Assembly (NCBI GenBank): GCA_963575745.1
Contig: CAUYUJ010014203.1
Span: 78,747-142,746, forward strand
Direction of reading: 5' to 3'
From: Prorocentrum cordatum
Lineage: Eukaryota > Sar > Dinophyceae > Prorocentrales > Prorocentraceae
Length of the DNA stretch: 64,000 nt
The position numbers were made by a program, and so were the translations under genes. Positions 38,693 to 50,910 of the stretch are shown here, piece by piece; within the stretch, counting starts at the first letter, position 1; every line of letters starts with the position of its first letter. Under the pieces are notes generated by a model that saw only the letters and a list, made by a program, of their open reading frames with translations, had not been told where the DNA came from and did no database searches.

Positions 38693-39837
38693 CGGCATTC
38701 CCGCCACCGCAGGCGGCAGCAGGGTGCCCCGCCAACGCCTGGTCGGCAAGTTGCGGCGCCAAGCGCCGCGACCGCCGCGCCCGCCGAGTGCCTGTGCCGT
38801 GCGTGGGCCAGCTGCCGTGGCCGCGGTCTCCGACGAGGCCATCGTGTGCTCGCGGTCGCGGAGGCGGCCATCGTGCGGCGCCTGGCGGTGGGCCCGCACA
38901 TGTTCACCCTGGGCAAGGACTTTGCATGGACGAACTCCGCGGGGGCTCGCCCCCCTTGGGATGGGAGAGAGAGAGAGAGAGGACGAGGAGGACTATCAGG
39001 CGGAGGTGCCTGAAATAACGATCTGGCTTGGCACGGCTGGCCAGCCGCACCTCCTGCCGGGCGAACCCGTCGCAGCACACGTAGCAGATGGCCACGTGCC
39101 GCTGCACCGGCTGCAGGCTCGCCGTCCACGCGCGCACATTGGTCCGTGGGGCGGCTCCAGGAGCTGGGGCAGGAGCGGGAGGAGCACCACCATCACCTGG
39201 GGCCGCTGCGGCGGTCGCGTCAGCGGCAGCAGCAGCGCCAGCAGCACTGCCCAGATCGGCTGCCACAGAAGGTGCATTCGCTGTCGCGGCTGGCGGAGAG
39301 TCATTGTGACCATTCACGTTCACATCGACCTCTATCCGAGTGACGCCAAAAAACGGCGTCCTCTGCGCCGACACTCGCGCGTACGGTTCCCGCCTAAGGC
39401 CGCGCGTAAGCGCCCTCGTCGCCAATGTGGCGTGCCGCGCGGGCGGCCCGCGTAAGCTGCGGCGTAAGGTCGCTAAGCCACCTCGCGTAGGACCCGTTTT
39501 TGATCGTCGCTCATTTGGTACGTGTAGAAGCTGTTGGGCACCTGCGGGGCGCCCGCCGCCAGCCAGCGCAGCCGCCGCAGCAGGGGCCCGGGGCAATCGC
39601 ACGGCGCCGCGGCCGCGCGGGGGGGGGGGCGGGAGGGCCTGCGGCCCCCGCTCCTCCTCCTTGAGCCTCCTCCTTCGTCCTTCCCTTCCTCGTCGTCCTC
39701 TTCGCCCTCTTCGCCCTCCTCGCCCCTCACCCGCCCCGTCCCCCGTTCCCGCGGCGCCAATCGAGGAGCAGCCCGCCCCGACTGGTGCGGAGATCCGCGC
39801 GGCGAGGAGCGCGCGGGGGCGGGCCGGCGCGCGGCTC
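38693..39837. other. GC-rich region downstream of the WW gene
   Basis: No poly-A remnant was seen after the stop codon. Long minus-strand frames across 38904-39340 are Ala/Pro-rich with one more ordinary stretch (VQRHVAICYVCCDGFARQEV). No family recognised, so it is left unannotated. A GA run lies at about 38967-38981. Confidence 0.4.
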
Positions 39838-40275
39838 GAGGGGGATGGTGATGCTGATGCTGATGCTGACGCTGACGCTGGCTGATGCTGACGCTGCTGA
39901 TGACGATGCTGATGCTGATGCTGAATCTGATGCCGCTGGTGGTGGTGGTAGTGATGATGGTGATGCTGATGGTGATGCTGATGATGATGCTGATGATGAT
40001 GCTGATGATGCTGATGATGATGCTGATGCTGATGCTGATGCTGATGCTGAGGCTGTTGCCGCTTATACCGTACGGTAATACTGATGGCGATGCTGATGCT
40101 GCTGATGCTGCCGACGATGCTGATGCTGCTGCTGATGATGATGACGACGCTGGCTGATGCTGACGCTGCTGATGACGATGCTGATGCTGATGCTGATGCT
40201 GAATCTGATGCTGACGCTGGTGGTGGTGGTGATGACAATGATGACGATGGTGGTGATTATGGTCGTGATGATGAT
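39838..40275. repeat. (GATGCT)n / GAT tract
   Basis: GATGCT hexamers and GAT triplets, with GAC, GGT and GAA variants and one short break near 40060-40085. Two internal segments are near-identical (about 39868-39935 and 40140-40212, both CGCTGGCTGATGCTGACGCT), showing local duplication. Confidence 0.95.
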
Positions 40276-40930
40276 TCGAATGCGGGAGGTGCAGGGAGAG
40301 GAGGATGAGGGAGGAGGATGGGTGCTCCGTTTTCTGGTTTTCTTTGGCAGGCGAGGTGTACCACTAGACCTCGGAGGTTGTTGATAATCCAGGGGGTATG
40401 GACGTCCGCTGCCCTGCGGACAGCGCCTTGAAGGACCCACAACCTCCGAGCCCTGCAGAATATCAGGGACTGCATGAATAAACATTTCAGGGATGCTATG
40501 TGGCCTTCCCTTTTAGAACATGAAGCGGATGAAAGCTACGCCACGCATCGTTGACGTTGGTGTGGTGGCTCTCAATCGTGCGTCTCGCTCGATATGCTGG
40601 CTACACGGACCGTGTAATCAATCATATGCACCCGACGACCTGGGCCCGACGGACAGGTCAATCGCTTGGGCCTGACCACCACTCCTCTGTATTGGAAGCA
40701 CACGCAACAAATTCACATTGTCTGTCCATGTGGAGATGCTGACAGTCCCCGATCAGCGTTCCTAGCGGACTGCCGTCTAGTAACTCCTTGTATTGTGAGT
40801 TGGACCTGCCCCGCACTAGAACCAATGCGCGCGCGAAGCGCGCGCCTGCTGTACATTCTTTTGTACACATACACAATCTTTTACACGTGCACGAATATGT
40901 TTGCACCTCTGTTTTCTCTGCCTTTCCTCC
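40276..40930. other. Unassigned region
   Basis: No gene or repeat recognised. Contains a 10-bp palindrome GCGCGCGAAGCGCGCGC-like near 40828-40844. Confidence 0.35.
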
Positions 40931-40973
40931 TCCTTTCTCTCTCTCACACCTCCCTGTCCCAGGCCTGGTGCTG

Positions 40974-41134
40974 TAAATGCTGCGCGCAGCCCGTGGCCAA
41001 AAAGGATGTCCAGGCCCCTACAAAGTTCAACCTCCAGTGCGCAGAGTCCCGCCTGAGCGCGCCAGCAGTCGTTGCGATATATACATGTCTAGTTCTCTTC
41101 GAAGCGGACAGGTGTCCCCATGATGGCCTTTGAA
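40974..41134 (+). CDS. Possible terminal exon, not recognised
   Basis: A strong pyrimidine tract (40918-40960, CCTTTCCTCCTCCTTTCTCT) ending CCCTGTCCCAG could be a splice acceptor. It opens a frame reading AWCCKCCAQPVAKKDVQAPT and VVAIYTCLVLFEADRCPHDG, stop at 41134. No upstream exon was found and no family is recognised, so this is a suggestion only. Confidence 0.18.
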
Positions 41135-41889
41135 GACTAACATGCTTCGACACTGCATCCCAGTGGGGCGATCACGACCACATCATCTTTTGTTTTATCG
41201 CGACTGCGACCATTCCCGACCACCACCTTTCCCGCGACCGCAACCACAGCCACGGCATGTGTGGAATATCCCTCGCCAGTGTAAGCAACGAGTGTCTCGG
41301 CCAGTCAGTATTTCAGTAGCCGTTCTGAGCTCGACACCCGCGTACAGCTTTGTCTACACTACCACGACAGCCGCACCCTGGTCATCGATATCGGAAGCAG
41401 CGTAACGGAACGCGGAGGCGTGCTGCGCGTGGCCAGCGAGATCGAGGCTGGCACCCACGCGACTACCGACGCAGCCGCGAGCCATACGATGTCGTGATGT
41501 TTTTCGCAACGCCGACCCCCAGAGGACTCGACCCCTTTCCCAGGACCGGCATCGTCTTCCCAGGCCATTTTTTGATGGCCCCGAGCCTTGGTGAGGCCGC
41601 CCGGAGGCCAAAAACGGACAGAATATCCAGTTCCGTTTCGTCCACACGCAGAGGAGGTGGGGGCAGAAGGAGCGTGCGCCCCTTCTTCCCTTGTGTTCGG
41701 AGCGTGATGCGCGAGATCCGCACGGCGGGCGAGGACGGGGCCGCCCCATGCGGGCGCCTGACCTGTCAGGTCAGCCGCTCCTTCGATGACTCGGCTTTTC
41801 AGTAGGCTCCAACCGGGCTCCCCTTCGATGCATATGCCACCCGAAAAGTCAGTCAATTTAGCTGTCGGCTGTTTCTTGGCACTGTTCAT
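41135..41889. other. Unassigned region
   Basis: No recognisable gene. Frames on both strands lack family motifs. Confidence 0.35.
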
Positions 41890-42372
41890 GGCTGGTGTTT
41901 ATGCTGGTGATTATGATGATGTTTGTTGATGCTGGTTATGGTGATTATGGTGAGGTCATGAAAATGGTGTTTGTTGATGCTGGTTATGGTGATGATGCTG
42001 GTTATGACGGATATGATGATGCTGTTAATGACGACGATAATGACGATGATGCCGATGATGATAATGATGATGCTGCTGATGATGATGCTGATGATGCTGA
42101 TGATGATGGTAGTGATGATGCTGCTGATGATGAGGCTGATGATGATGATGCTGATCATGATCATCATGTGGATCATAATGATGCTGCTACTGATGATGAT
42201 GATGCTGATGATGGTGATGCTGATTCTGATTATGATGATTATTACTATTATCTGATGCTGCTGCTGATGCTGATGATGTTGGTGATAATGATAATGATGA
42301 TGCTGCTGCTGATGATGAGCATGATGATGCTGATGACGATTATGACTATTACGATGATGGTGATCGTGGGCG
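41890..42372. repeat. GAT-type trinucleotide tract
   Basis: GAT/ATG triplets with GCT, GAC, TAT and AAT variants. Starts with two 44-bp units around GTTTGTTGATGCTGGTTATG (about 41922 and 41970). Confidence 0.95.
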
Positions 42373-42458
42373 GAGGAGGACATGGATGAACCAGTCAAGA
42401 AGGACCAGTCGCCAAGGCGTTTTTGTCGCGAGGAAGTTTGGAAGAGGGAGTCAGGCAT

Positions 42459-42480
42459 GGGGGTGGGGTGGGGTGGGGTG
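42459..42480. repeat. (GGGGT)4 run
   Basis: Short G-rich run of four GGGGT units; on this strand it could form a G-quadruplex. Confidence 0.85.
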
Positions 42481-42542
42481 CATAATTCTGGTTGTCTTGT
42501 CACATCGCACTCCATGTTTTCTCATTCCCCTTATGTCTGTTC

Positions 42543-43802
42543 CCCTATTCCTGAAGGCTTGACGACTTTTCTCCCATCGACTTGCGGGCATCGAGCCCAA
42601 GGTACATACAGACAAATCAAGGTAAATCCAGTAAAGATCTCCAGGGCAATCTGGAGCAAACCGTGGACGGCCCAGCACGAGTCGAGGGACAGCATAAGTT
42701 GTGAAGCCCTTAGGGACCCTCTTGCCTCAGAGTCGGACCATGCTTGAGCTCCTCGTCCGCCCTCCCTCTTCGCTCTCTTCGTCGCCGTCGTCCCGCCCTT
42801 CTCCCTCCTCACCTCTTCTTCTTCCTCCCGCCTCCGTCATCACTTGTCACTCGTCCCTCGTCCCACCTCCTCCCGCCGCTCCCCTCTCTTCCTTCACCTC
42901 CAGCTCCCCAGCCTTTCCTGCTCCTCCCCCCCTGGCCCCCGCTGGCCCACCCGATATCCTCCTCCTCCTCCTCCTCCTCCTCCTCCTCCTCCTCCTCCTC
43001 CTCCTCCTCCTCCTCCTCCTCCTCCTCCTCCTCCTCCTCCTCCTCCTCGTTCTCCAGCCCCCGTCCCTGGGCAGGAAGAAGCGGGCCGAGAGGCGCGCGG
43101 CGGGTAAGCCAAGCTCGTCCACCAGCAGTTCCTCCAGGCTGGGGCTCCGTGGGTATCGACAGGGTCGAGCTCTGCTTGTCTGCTTCACAGTCAAGCCTCC
43201 TGTGTGCACGCAGCCGCTCAGCAGGGTATTCTTTGCATTGCCACGAGGAGCTGCCAATCGTGTACTCTTCTGCCCACGCACGCGTCCTTTGGGATGCTCG
43301 GCTCAGCCAGCCAGCCAACGAGTGTGCCGCCTCCTTGCGGTGGCCTCCCGGGGGCGCCCCTTGCTGCGGCCACGCTGGGTCCGCGAGGTTTTAGGGCGTC
43401 TTTTGCATCTATCTTCGGACCCCCGGGGGCGCCCTCGTCGCCACCGCTGGGTCTGCCTCGAGATTCTGGCCAGAGTACGCTCCAGGACAGGTCGAGGAGT
43501 AGTTTTCGTGGGGTGAGGAGACGGGGGCCGAGGGGAACAAGCAGGAGCTGAAGGAGGGTTAGGAGGAGCAGGAGGCACAGGAGGAAGAGGATGAGGGCAG
43601 GGCTGAACGGATGATGATATCGAGCATCTGTGTGGTCGTGTAGAGGTTGCAGTCGGCGGTTGGAGTTGCTCCAGTACCACTGCCCGAGAATGCAACGGTG
43701 CACGATGAGCGGAACGGGTACGTCGAGAGGTGATGCTGGTGCCAGCAATGGTGCCAGCAGATGCAGAGGATTTTCTGACGTCAGTTGGCTTGCCGTACAG
43801 TG
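42543..43802. repeat. Segmental duplication, copy 1
   Basis: Two conserved blocks are shared with copy 2 (50376-51306) in the same order and orientation. Block a (about 42555-42710): GGCTT(G)ACGACTTTT, ATCGAGCC, AGACAAATC(A/G)AGGTAAATCC, GATCTCCAGGG, GAGTCGA(G/A)GGACAG. Block b (43530-43802): GGGGAACAAGC, GGAGGGTTAGGAGGA, GCATCTGTGTGGTCGTGTAG, TTCTGACGTCAGTTGGCTTG. Block b is about 85-90% identical by eye. Between them copy 1 has a CTC expansion and GC-rich sequence that copy 2 lacks. No gene is recognised, though the minus strand of block b reads YGKPTDVRKSSAS in both copies. Confidence 0.85.
42958..43048. repeat. (CTC)n tract inside segmental duplication copy 1
   Basis: About 30 uninterrupted CTC units. 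At the matching place copy 2 carries a GAT tract instead. Confidence 0.97.
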
Positions 43803-44190
43803 GAAACCCATACCAAGAAGCACCCTGCTCGCCTCCAGGGTGCCCTGGGTTTCTTGGGTTTCGATCTTTGCTGTGGAAAGCGTGACGTTCCCACACCCAA
43901 AAATCAATGGACGTCCTGGGGTCTCAGTGTTGGGCTTCTCGTGGAAGGTTTCTTGTGGTCGAGCTTGTACGGCAGATGCAGAGGATTTTGACGTCACTTG
44001 GCCTGCCGTATCGTTTTTTCCTACCCGTGGCCGGTGTCGGGTGCGTACTCGTCTTGATGAACAGCCCGCTGCGGCTCCCCTCCCGTGCTCCTCTCTCCAG
44101 CCCCCTCCCTCCCTGCGTCCTGCCGCCTGCCTCCTGCCGCCTGCCTCCTGCCTCGCCCTCCCTGGGTGCTGCCCACTGCGCGCCCGTCGC
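43803..44190. other. Spacer with a short repeat of block b
   Basis: About 43972-44012 repeats GGCAGATGCAGAGGATTTT, GACGTCACTTGGCCTGCCGT from the end of block b (43757-43798). The remainder is GC- and pyrimidine-rich with no recognised gene. Confidence 0.6.
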
Positions 44191-44195
44191 CACTT

Positions 44196-44660
44196 TTGCT
44201 ACCTCCTGGGAGGCCCCGCGGAGGGCGACCCTGCGCAGACCCAGAATGGGACCGCTTCCTCCGGGCGCTGCCAGCTGGGTGGCTCTCGCCTTTTGCGTGA
44301 GCTCTTGGGAGGCTCCGCGGAGAGCAGCTCTGCGCAGGCCCAAGCGAGACCTCGCCTCCTGGGGCGCTGCCGGCTGCGCTGCCGTTGCGGCTTTCGTCGG
44401 CTCCTGGGAGGTCCAGCGGAGTGCGGCCTCACGCAGACTCAGACGAGACCTCGCCTTCTCGGGCGCTGCCAGCGTTTTCGTCAGCTCCTGGGAGGTCTAG
44501 CGGTGTGGTGACATACGCAGATTTACATCAGACCTAGCCTCCCTGGGCGCTGCCAGCTGCGCAACCGATCGCAACGGTCGCCACTCTCGTGAGCTCCTCG
44601 AAGGTCCGGCGGAGTGGCGACCCAAGCCGACTCACCGAGCGGTCTTGCCAGACGTCTGGG
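44196..44660. repeat. ~100-bp diverged tandem repeat, five units
   Basis: (A/G)GCTCCTGGGAGG(T/C)CC-like starts near 44201, 44301, 44399, 44484 and 44591. Units share GCGGAG, CGCAGAC(C/T)CA and GGGCGCTGCCAGCTG. The plus frame reads LLGGPAE...QTQ-like 33-residue repeats; not taken as a gene because divergence does not favour that frame. Confidence 0.78.
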
Positions 44661-45298
44661 GTGGGTTGGGCCCGTCCCTGGGCATTTTCCCCAGCTCCTG
44701 TGGACTCATGTCCCAGCACCCTGAATCGCTGCGCCGTGTTCCTGTCGCCCCTTCTCCTCCCTCCTCGCCCCCTCCTCCCTAAGGCAGCCCCGCTTACGGC
44801 CTGCTGACGGGTGTTCCCGTGATGCGGTTCGCCCCAGCGTCGCGGCCCCCGACCAACGCCTCCAGCAGGGCGTTCGCGCACTGCGCTCTGCGCCCGCAGC
44901 GGCCAGCCCAGCAAGTATTGCACCAATGGGCCCTCGTCCAAGGCCTCTGCCGGGGCGCTCGCACACCGCGGCTCGAACTCATAGTGCCCAACCCCTCACA
45001 CGCTCCGCGATCCCGTGAGGGCCCCCCGCCTGATGTTCCAGGGGGGGCGCTCGCGTGATTCTTGGCCCGCACGCAGAGATCGGAGAGGCGTTCGGATGCT
45101 GAGGCCTGGAAACAATGATCCACTCCTCACGCGTTCCGCGTTCCACAGGGGCTCCCACCCGATGCCTCCAGTGGGGCGCTTTCGTGCTGTATGTGGTCTG
45201 CGCGCCCTACGGCCCACTCCAGACCCATGCGGCGGAGTTGCCGGCCGCGCCAGGCTAGCATCGCACAGGCCTGGTCCGTGGCAGATTTTTTTTGCCGC
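44661..45298. other. GC-rich region with decayed satellite-like units
   Basis: CCCCTCACACGCTCCGCGAT and CTCCTCACGCGTTCCGCGTT, followed by GGGGCTCCCACCCGATGCCT, resemble the 89/90-bp satellite kernel. These may be an old, decayed array of that family. No gene recognised. Confidence 0.45.
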
Positions 45299-45457
45299 GG
45301 CAGGAGGGGCAGGAGGATGAGGAGGAGGAGGTGGAGGAGGAAGTGGAGGAGAAGGAGGAGGAGGAGGGAGGAGGAGGGAGGAGGAGGAGACGGAGGGGGA
45401 GCAGGATGAGAAGGAGGAGGAGGAGGAGGCGGAGGAGAAGGAGGAGGAGGAGGAGGG
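45299..45457. repeat. (GGA)n tract
   Basis: GGA/GAG repeats with GTG, GCG and GAA variants. Confidence 0.95.
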
Positions 45458-46020
45458 CCTCTGACCCCGGAGGTCTCCTGAGGTCCCGAAAGGGCACTGG
45501 CCTGGAGGCTTCTGGAGGTCTTCGCAGGCCCAATTGGGCCAGGCACGCCCGAAAACCTGTAATCCTTGATGCTCGATTCCTCGTCCTCCTCCCTCCCCTC
45601 CTCCTGATCCTCGATTCCTCGTCCGCCTCCCTCCTCATGCCCTCGCGTCGGCTGCTCCTCCTGCTCTCTATCTCGTCCTTGGCTCCCCCCCAGGCGGCGA
45701 AGGGGGCGCAGAAAGGCGGCGGCCGGCGTCCCGGAGGAGGGCGCGCCGTGCTTCGCTTGGGAGCGTGGCGACCTCAGCCGGCCGCGACTTGCCGACTGGC
45801 CTGGTCCGCCTCCTCCTCAAACTTGTCACCTCTTCCTCCTCCTCCTCCTCCTCCTCCTCCTTCTCCTTCCCCAATCCTCCTTCTCCTCTCCCCCTCCTTC
45901 CCCAATCCTCCTTCTCCTCTCCTCCTCTCCTGCTCTCCTCCTCCTCCTTGTCCTCCTCCTCCTCCTCCTCTCACCTCCTCCTTCTCCTCCTCCTTCTCCT
46001 CCTTCTCCTCCTCCTCCTCA
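45458..46020. repeat. GC-rich spacer and CTC-type tract
   Basis: 45458-45825 is unassigned GC-rich sequence. 45826-46020 is CTC/TCC repeats with two CTTCCCCAATCCTCCTTCTC units (45867 and 45898). It joins the CAT tract directly, so two different triplet motifs abut. Confidence 0.8.
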
Positions 46021-46500
<480 letters not shown>

Positions 46501-46501
<1 letters not shown>

Positions 46502-47200
46502 TCCCCTGCTGACCGCTCACTTCTCTGGCTGAAACTGGGTGGGGGGGTGGCACGACGGATGTACAGGGCCCGTTCCATGAATTTGGAAGAGTTTTTTTGC
46601 AAAGTTTCACCTCACCCATCCCTGCACGTTTGACGGAATGCTTCATACGCGAATGCAAATCGGGAGAAACAATGTCAGACATTACTGAAGTATCGGTGAA
46701 GACGGAAAGCAAAAAGCTGTAAGCCATCAAAAGAAAGAGAAGGCGCGAGTGCATGCCATGAATCATCACCACCTTCATATTCTAGCTGCGTAACATCATG
46801 AAGAGCAACCGAAGGTCTCGCCGTCGGAATGCGTAAGCTAGCACCGTGAGCACCCGACGCGCATCGAAACACTGACCGCACAAGCAACAGCCACAATGCT
46901 CGAATCATCCATCACGGTGTAGCCTGCAGCAAATGCACAACCTCCTTGTAGGCCCTCTGGCGAGCCAATTAGAAGGGCGACACAGAGATGCCCGCGCTAT
47001 TGCTCAGAGCGATGGCGGTGCTGAGGAGCAGCAGCAGAAGTGAAACGAGGATGAGCAAGTATACACCCCTAGGGATCGTTTCCCTTTGTCCGCTCATTCC
47101 TGCATCCCCTGCCTACGCTACATCGGCTTGTTGGGGACTCCACTGGAGACCGACGAAATCGAACGCAAGCTTTTTTAACGACGTGGCGATGCCCGCGCGC
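46501..47200. other. Unassigned region
   Basis: No recognised repeat. A minus-strand frame of 77 codons (46675-46908) begins MIRALWLLLVRSVFRCASGA, resembling a signal peptide, but nothing supports it further. Confidence 0.35.
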
Positions 47201-48420
47201 CCCCAATTTCACTGTTGCCGCCGAAACAGGCGACCGCATTTTTTGGATGCCCCCGCGGGCCGCGCTGCGCGCGCCCGCCGACGTTGAAACTCGGCGGCGA
47301 GGGGGGCTGGCACAAAACACTTTGCGTCGGATCCAAAGCGGGTTTGTGCGGCTCCGGGCATGGGGCTCCCGGCGTCGGGCGCCTGGCTCGGGCCCTGCGC
47401 CTCGGGGCGCTCGGCCGCGAGGGCGCGGGCGCGGCTTCGGCGCCCGCGCGGCGGAGCGGGGGCTCCGCCTGCGCCGCGGGCCAGCCTGCCGATCTCCCCC
47501 GCCGCCGCTCTCTCTCGCTCCCCCCCCCCCCGCAGCCACCAGAGCCGCCAGTTTCGTTCGCAGCTGCGGAGCCGACCGAAACGACGGCGAGCGCTCCGAG
47601 CTGCTGATCGCCCCGCCAGAGCACTCAACCCCTCGAGGCCCCCGCCGCCCTGCGCCGTGCTGCTCTTCCGAGGCCTCGCCGCGCTTGCCGCCCCCGTCTG
47701 CCGACCGCTTGCGAGCGTTTAGGAAACATGCGAGCGTGAAAAGGGCAGCGCAGGACGTCGCCACCAAGGTGCACGAAGCCCCGTTCGGCGCGCAGGTGGC
47801 CTTTGGAATGTCATGGGTCACGCTTGTGGTGCGATGGGGCGCAGCCGCCTCGGGGCTACATTGTCAGGCCCCTGAGCAATATTATAATCGCCGAACGGGG
47901 TAGGAATCGGGAAACGTCACCAGGGTGCAATGTTCCATGCGCGGGGGTACCTCTGCATGTTTACCTCGGCCTGGCAGTTTTCAGATCGGACTTGAAAATC
48001 ACCCTCCAGTGCCCTTCCTCCATTGTTAGTTTGGCGCAGAAGGCCTGGTCAGGTCGACCTGAACATCTTGACACGCAGACCAGGTTCTTATTGGACACCC
48101 GCTGCCACCGTGCTATGTACGTGCAAGAAGCTCCACCGTCGCTGCCGTGGAGTTGGCTGAGACGGATTCGCGACAATTTTCGTAGACGCGATGTATCGGG
48201 CCCGTATTTTCAGCATTTAACATTTTCGGTCGCGCGCGCACGGTCCACGACGCCGCGAGCGCGATCATGTCGGCGGTCGCCGCGACAGCGGCCATTTTTG
48301 AAAGCGGGGGCTGTAGCGCCTCCCCTTCCCATTGCCCTCCTCGCGACTGGCGCGGACCAGTGCGGCGGCCATGTGCGCCGTGCGCAAACCCCCGCGCGCC
48401 TACCCCGTTTCTCCGGTGGC
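47201..48420. other. Very GC-rich region, no gene recognised
   Basis: 47215-47700 is strongly G+C-rich; frames are open on both strands with Ala/Arg/Pro bias only. 47800-48230 is less extreme but also has no identifiable family. Confidence 0.4.
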
Positions 48421-48421
48421 T

Positions 48422-48436
48422 CGCGCGCGCGCGCGC
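48422..48436. repeat. (CG)n dinucleotide run
   Basis: Alternating CG of about 7.5 units, a sequence type prone to Z-DNA. Confidence 0.9.
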
Positions 48437-49112
48437 CCCCCGTTTTCCTCCCGCGTCTTTATCCTGCGCCCCCACTCTCTCGTCCCTCTACCCCACCTGT
48501 CGATCCAGCCCCGCCCCAGTTACTATTTCTAGCCTGCCGCGACAAGCCGCACGCATAGTGCGCGCGGGCGTGCTCGTGCGCGGGGGCTGCGGTCTCGCTA
48601 TGCACTTGCTGGGTTGACGTGGCCCCGTCCATTCTGTTCGCGTCTCAAGGGCTCTGTACGGCCAACATGGGGTCACATAGCCCCTCTAGGTCACTGGGCC
48701 AACACGGGGTTACACCAGCACCGTGGGGCTTCCGAGGGCTCCCCCCGAGTGCTCCCGAGAGGGGTCACGCAGTATGCCCGCCAACACGGATGTGTGACCG
48801 CCGCAAGTTGACAACGCCGCAAAATGGACGCAGCCACATGCGTGCATCTACGCATCCCTGAACGGGGCCCCGCGCGGGCCATAGGCAGAACCTCCTCGCG
48901 GGTTCGATCTCCGTGCGCCGAGGTGGGACGCCGGCGGCGGCGGGGCGCGCACGGATTCCCGGACTGGGGCAGCGCGTGGGGTCCCATACGGGGCGCGATG
49001 CGTGTGAGGGGCGTGCCGAAACTCGGAGCCGTCTGGGGTCTGAGGAGGCCCAGCAATTGTCGCGGCCAGCAGGAAGGGCGGGCAGATTCGATGTCCTGGG
49101 CTCAGGGGTTTT
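48437..49112. other. GC-rich spacer left of the third satellite cassette
   Basis: No gene recognised. Contains GGTCACATAGCCCCTCTAGG and GGTTACACC-type short motifs without periodicity. Confidence 0.4.
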
Positions 49113-49229
49113 CTTGCTTTTCCAAACCATCCTGTGGTGTTGGGTCCTCGATTTGAAGAGACAGCGCCCCGCGTTCCTCACTCCTTCCTCCTCCCCCTCC
49201 TTCTTCCTCTTCCCTCCTCCTTCCTCCCA
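49113..49229 (+). repeat. Satellite cassette 3: left module
   Basis: TTCTTGCTTTTCCAAACCAT, CCTGTGGTGTTGGGTCCTCG, ATTTGAAGAGACAGCGCCCC, then a CTTCCTCC-rich tract: the same module as at 32321 and 34735. Confidence 0.88.
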
Positions 49230-50090
49230 GTGTTTCACCCACCCAGTACAGCGTTTCGTGGCCCCATAAGGAGCTCCACCGAAGACCCCAGTGGCAGGGT
49301 TCGCATGGCGGCCCCGCCCCATTTAGGCGCACCCCTCACACGGTTCGTGGCCCCATGGGGAGTTCCACCGAAGGCCCCGGTGGCAGGGTTCGCATGGCAG
49401 CCCCGCCCCATTTTGCCGCACCCCTCACACGGTTCGCGGCCCCATAGGGAGCTCCAGCGGGCCCCAGTGGCAGGGTTCGCATGGCGGCCCCGCCCCATTT
49501 TGGCGCACCCCTGACACGGTTCGTGGCCCCATAGGGAGCTCCACCGAAGACCCCGGTGGCAGGGTTCGCACGGCGGCCCCGCTCCATTTTGGCGCCCCTC
49601 TCACACGGTTCGTGGCCCCACAGGGAGCTCCACCGAAGGCCCCAGTGGCAGGGTTCGCATGGCGGCCGCGCGCCATTTTGGCGCACCCCTCACACGGCTC
49701 GTGGCCCCATAGGGAGCTCCACCGAAGGCCCCAGTCGCAGGGTTCGCACGGCGACCCAGCCCCATTGTTGCGCATCCCTCACACGGCTCGTGGCCCCATA
49801 GGGAGCTCCACCGAAGACCCCGGTGGCAGGGTTCGCATGGCGGCCCCGCCCCATTTTGCCGCACCCCTCACACGGTTCGTGGCCCCATAGGGAGCTCCAG
49901 CGAAGACCCCAGTGGCAGGGTTCGCATGGCGGCCCCGCCCCATTTTGGCGCACCCCTGACACGGTTCGTGGCCCCATAAGGGGGCTCCACAGAAGGCCCC
50001 AGTGGCAGTGTTCGCATGGCGGCCCCGCGCCATTCTGGCGCACTCCTCACACGGTTCGTGGCCCCATTGGGAATTCCCCTTGCTTCGTCC
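49230..50090 (+). repeat. 89-bp satellite array, ten units
   Basis: Kernel landmarks (CGTTTCG in the first unit, CGGTTCG or CGGCTCG in the rest) at 49252, 49341, 49430, 49518, 49606, 49695, 49784, 49873, 49962 and 50052: spacing 88-90 bp. The kernel GGCCCCATAGGGAGCTCCAC is shared with the other arrays; the spacer is GGCAGGGTTCGCATGGCGGC, CCCGCCCCATTTTGGCGCAC. Homogenised within the array. Confidence 0.96.
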
Positions 50091-50160
50091 CACCTGCCCT
50101 GCGTTTCTCACACTTGCGCATGATTGGGTCCTTCGCCAGGATTTTTTTTTGTTCTCCCGT
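50091..50160 (+). repeat. Satellite cassette 3: right module
   Basis: CTGCGTTTCTCACACTTGCG, CATGATTGGGTCCTTCGCCA, GG and a T-run, matching the right modules at 33083, 34685 and 36065 in its second half. Confidence 0.8.
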
Positions 50161-50375
50161 TTTTCGATGTTTTTTCTGCCTCCAGTGGCAGTTTTCGGGC
50201 CCCGGGACCGTGAGAAATGGATCCGGGGTAAAACAATTGCATCTGCCCAGCAGGGGTCTGAGGACCCCATGTTGAGCGGATGTGGCTTCGTCCCTCCCAC
50301 CTGACCGACCTTCTGGTGTCCCAACCAGTCCGGGCCCCCCTGGCCGCCTCCAGGCCGAAACGGAGAGGGGGGTCT
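50161..50375. other. Unassigned spacer
   Basis: No recognised feature. Confidence 0.4.
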
Positions 50376-50782
50376 GAGGGCTTGTCGACTTTTCGCCAAT
50401 CGACTCGTGGGGATCGAGCCAGATAAGTCCAGGTAGATGCAGACAAATCGAGGTAAATCCAGGTAAATCGAGAGAAATCCGGGTAAATACCGGTAAATCC
50501 AGGGATCTCCAGGGACAGTTTGAGCAATTCGCGGCCGCTCCGGTGCGAGTCGAAGGACGGCAGAAGTCGTTGAGCCTTTAACGAGGGGGGGAGGGGGGGC
50601 CGCGCGCGCCCGACGGTGGCCTCCGGCGCCGCTCGCTGCGGGTGCAGCGGCCGGCCGTCTCTCGGAAATCTCCCTGGTGGTGGTTTCGGCGTGGGTGGTT
50701 TTCAGATGATAATGACGATGATGCTGACGATGATGCTGATGATGATGACGATGATGATGATGATGATGCTGATGGTGATGAC

Positions 50783-50850
<68 letters not shown>

Positions 50851-50851
50851 C

Positions 50852-50910
<59 letters not shown>

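Noticed and set aside
49230-50090. SL-like string CCATTTTGGCGCAC in the 89-bp satellite
   Set aside because: Only about ten bases match the SL core; the flanking GTAG and CTCAAG are absent and the 90-bp relative reads CCATTTCGGCAC, so it is a satellite spacer.
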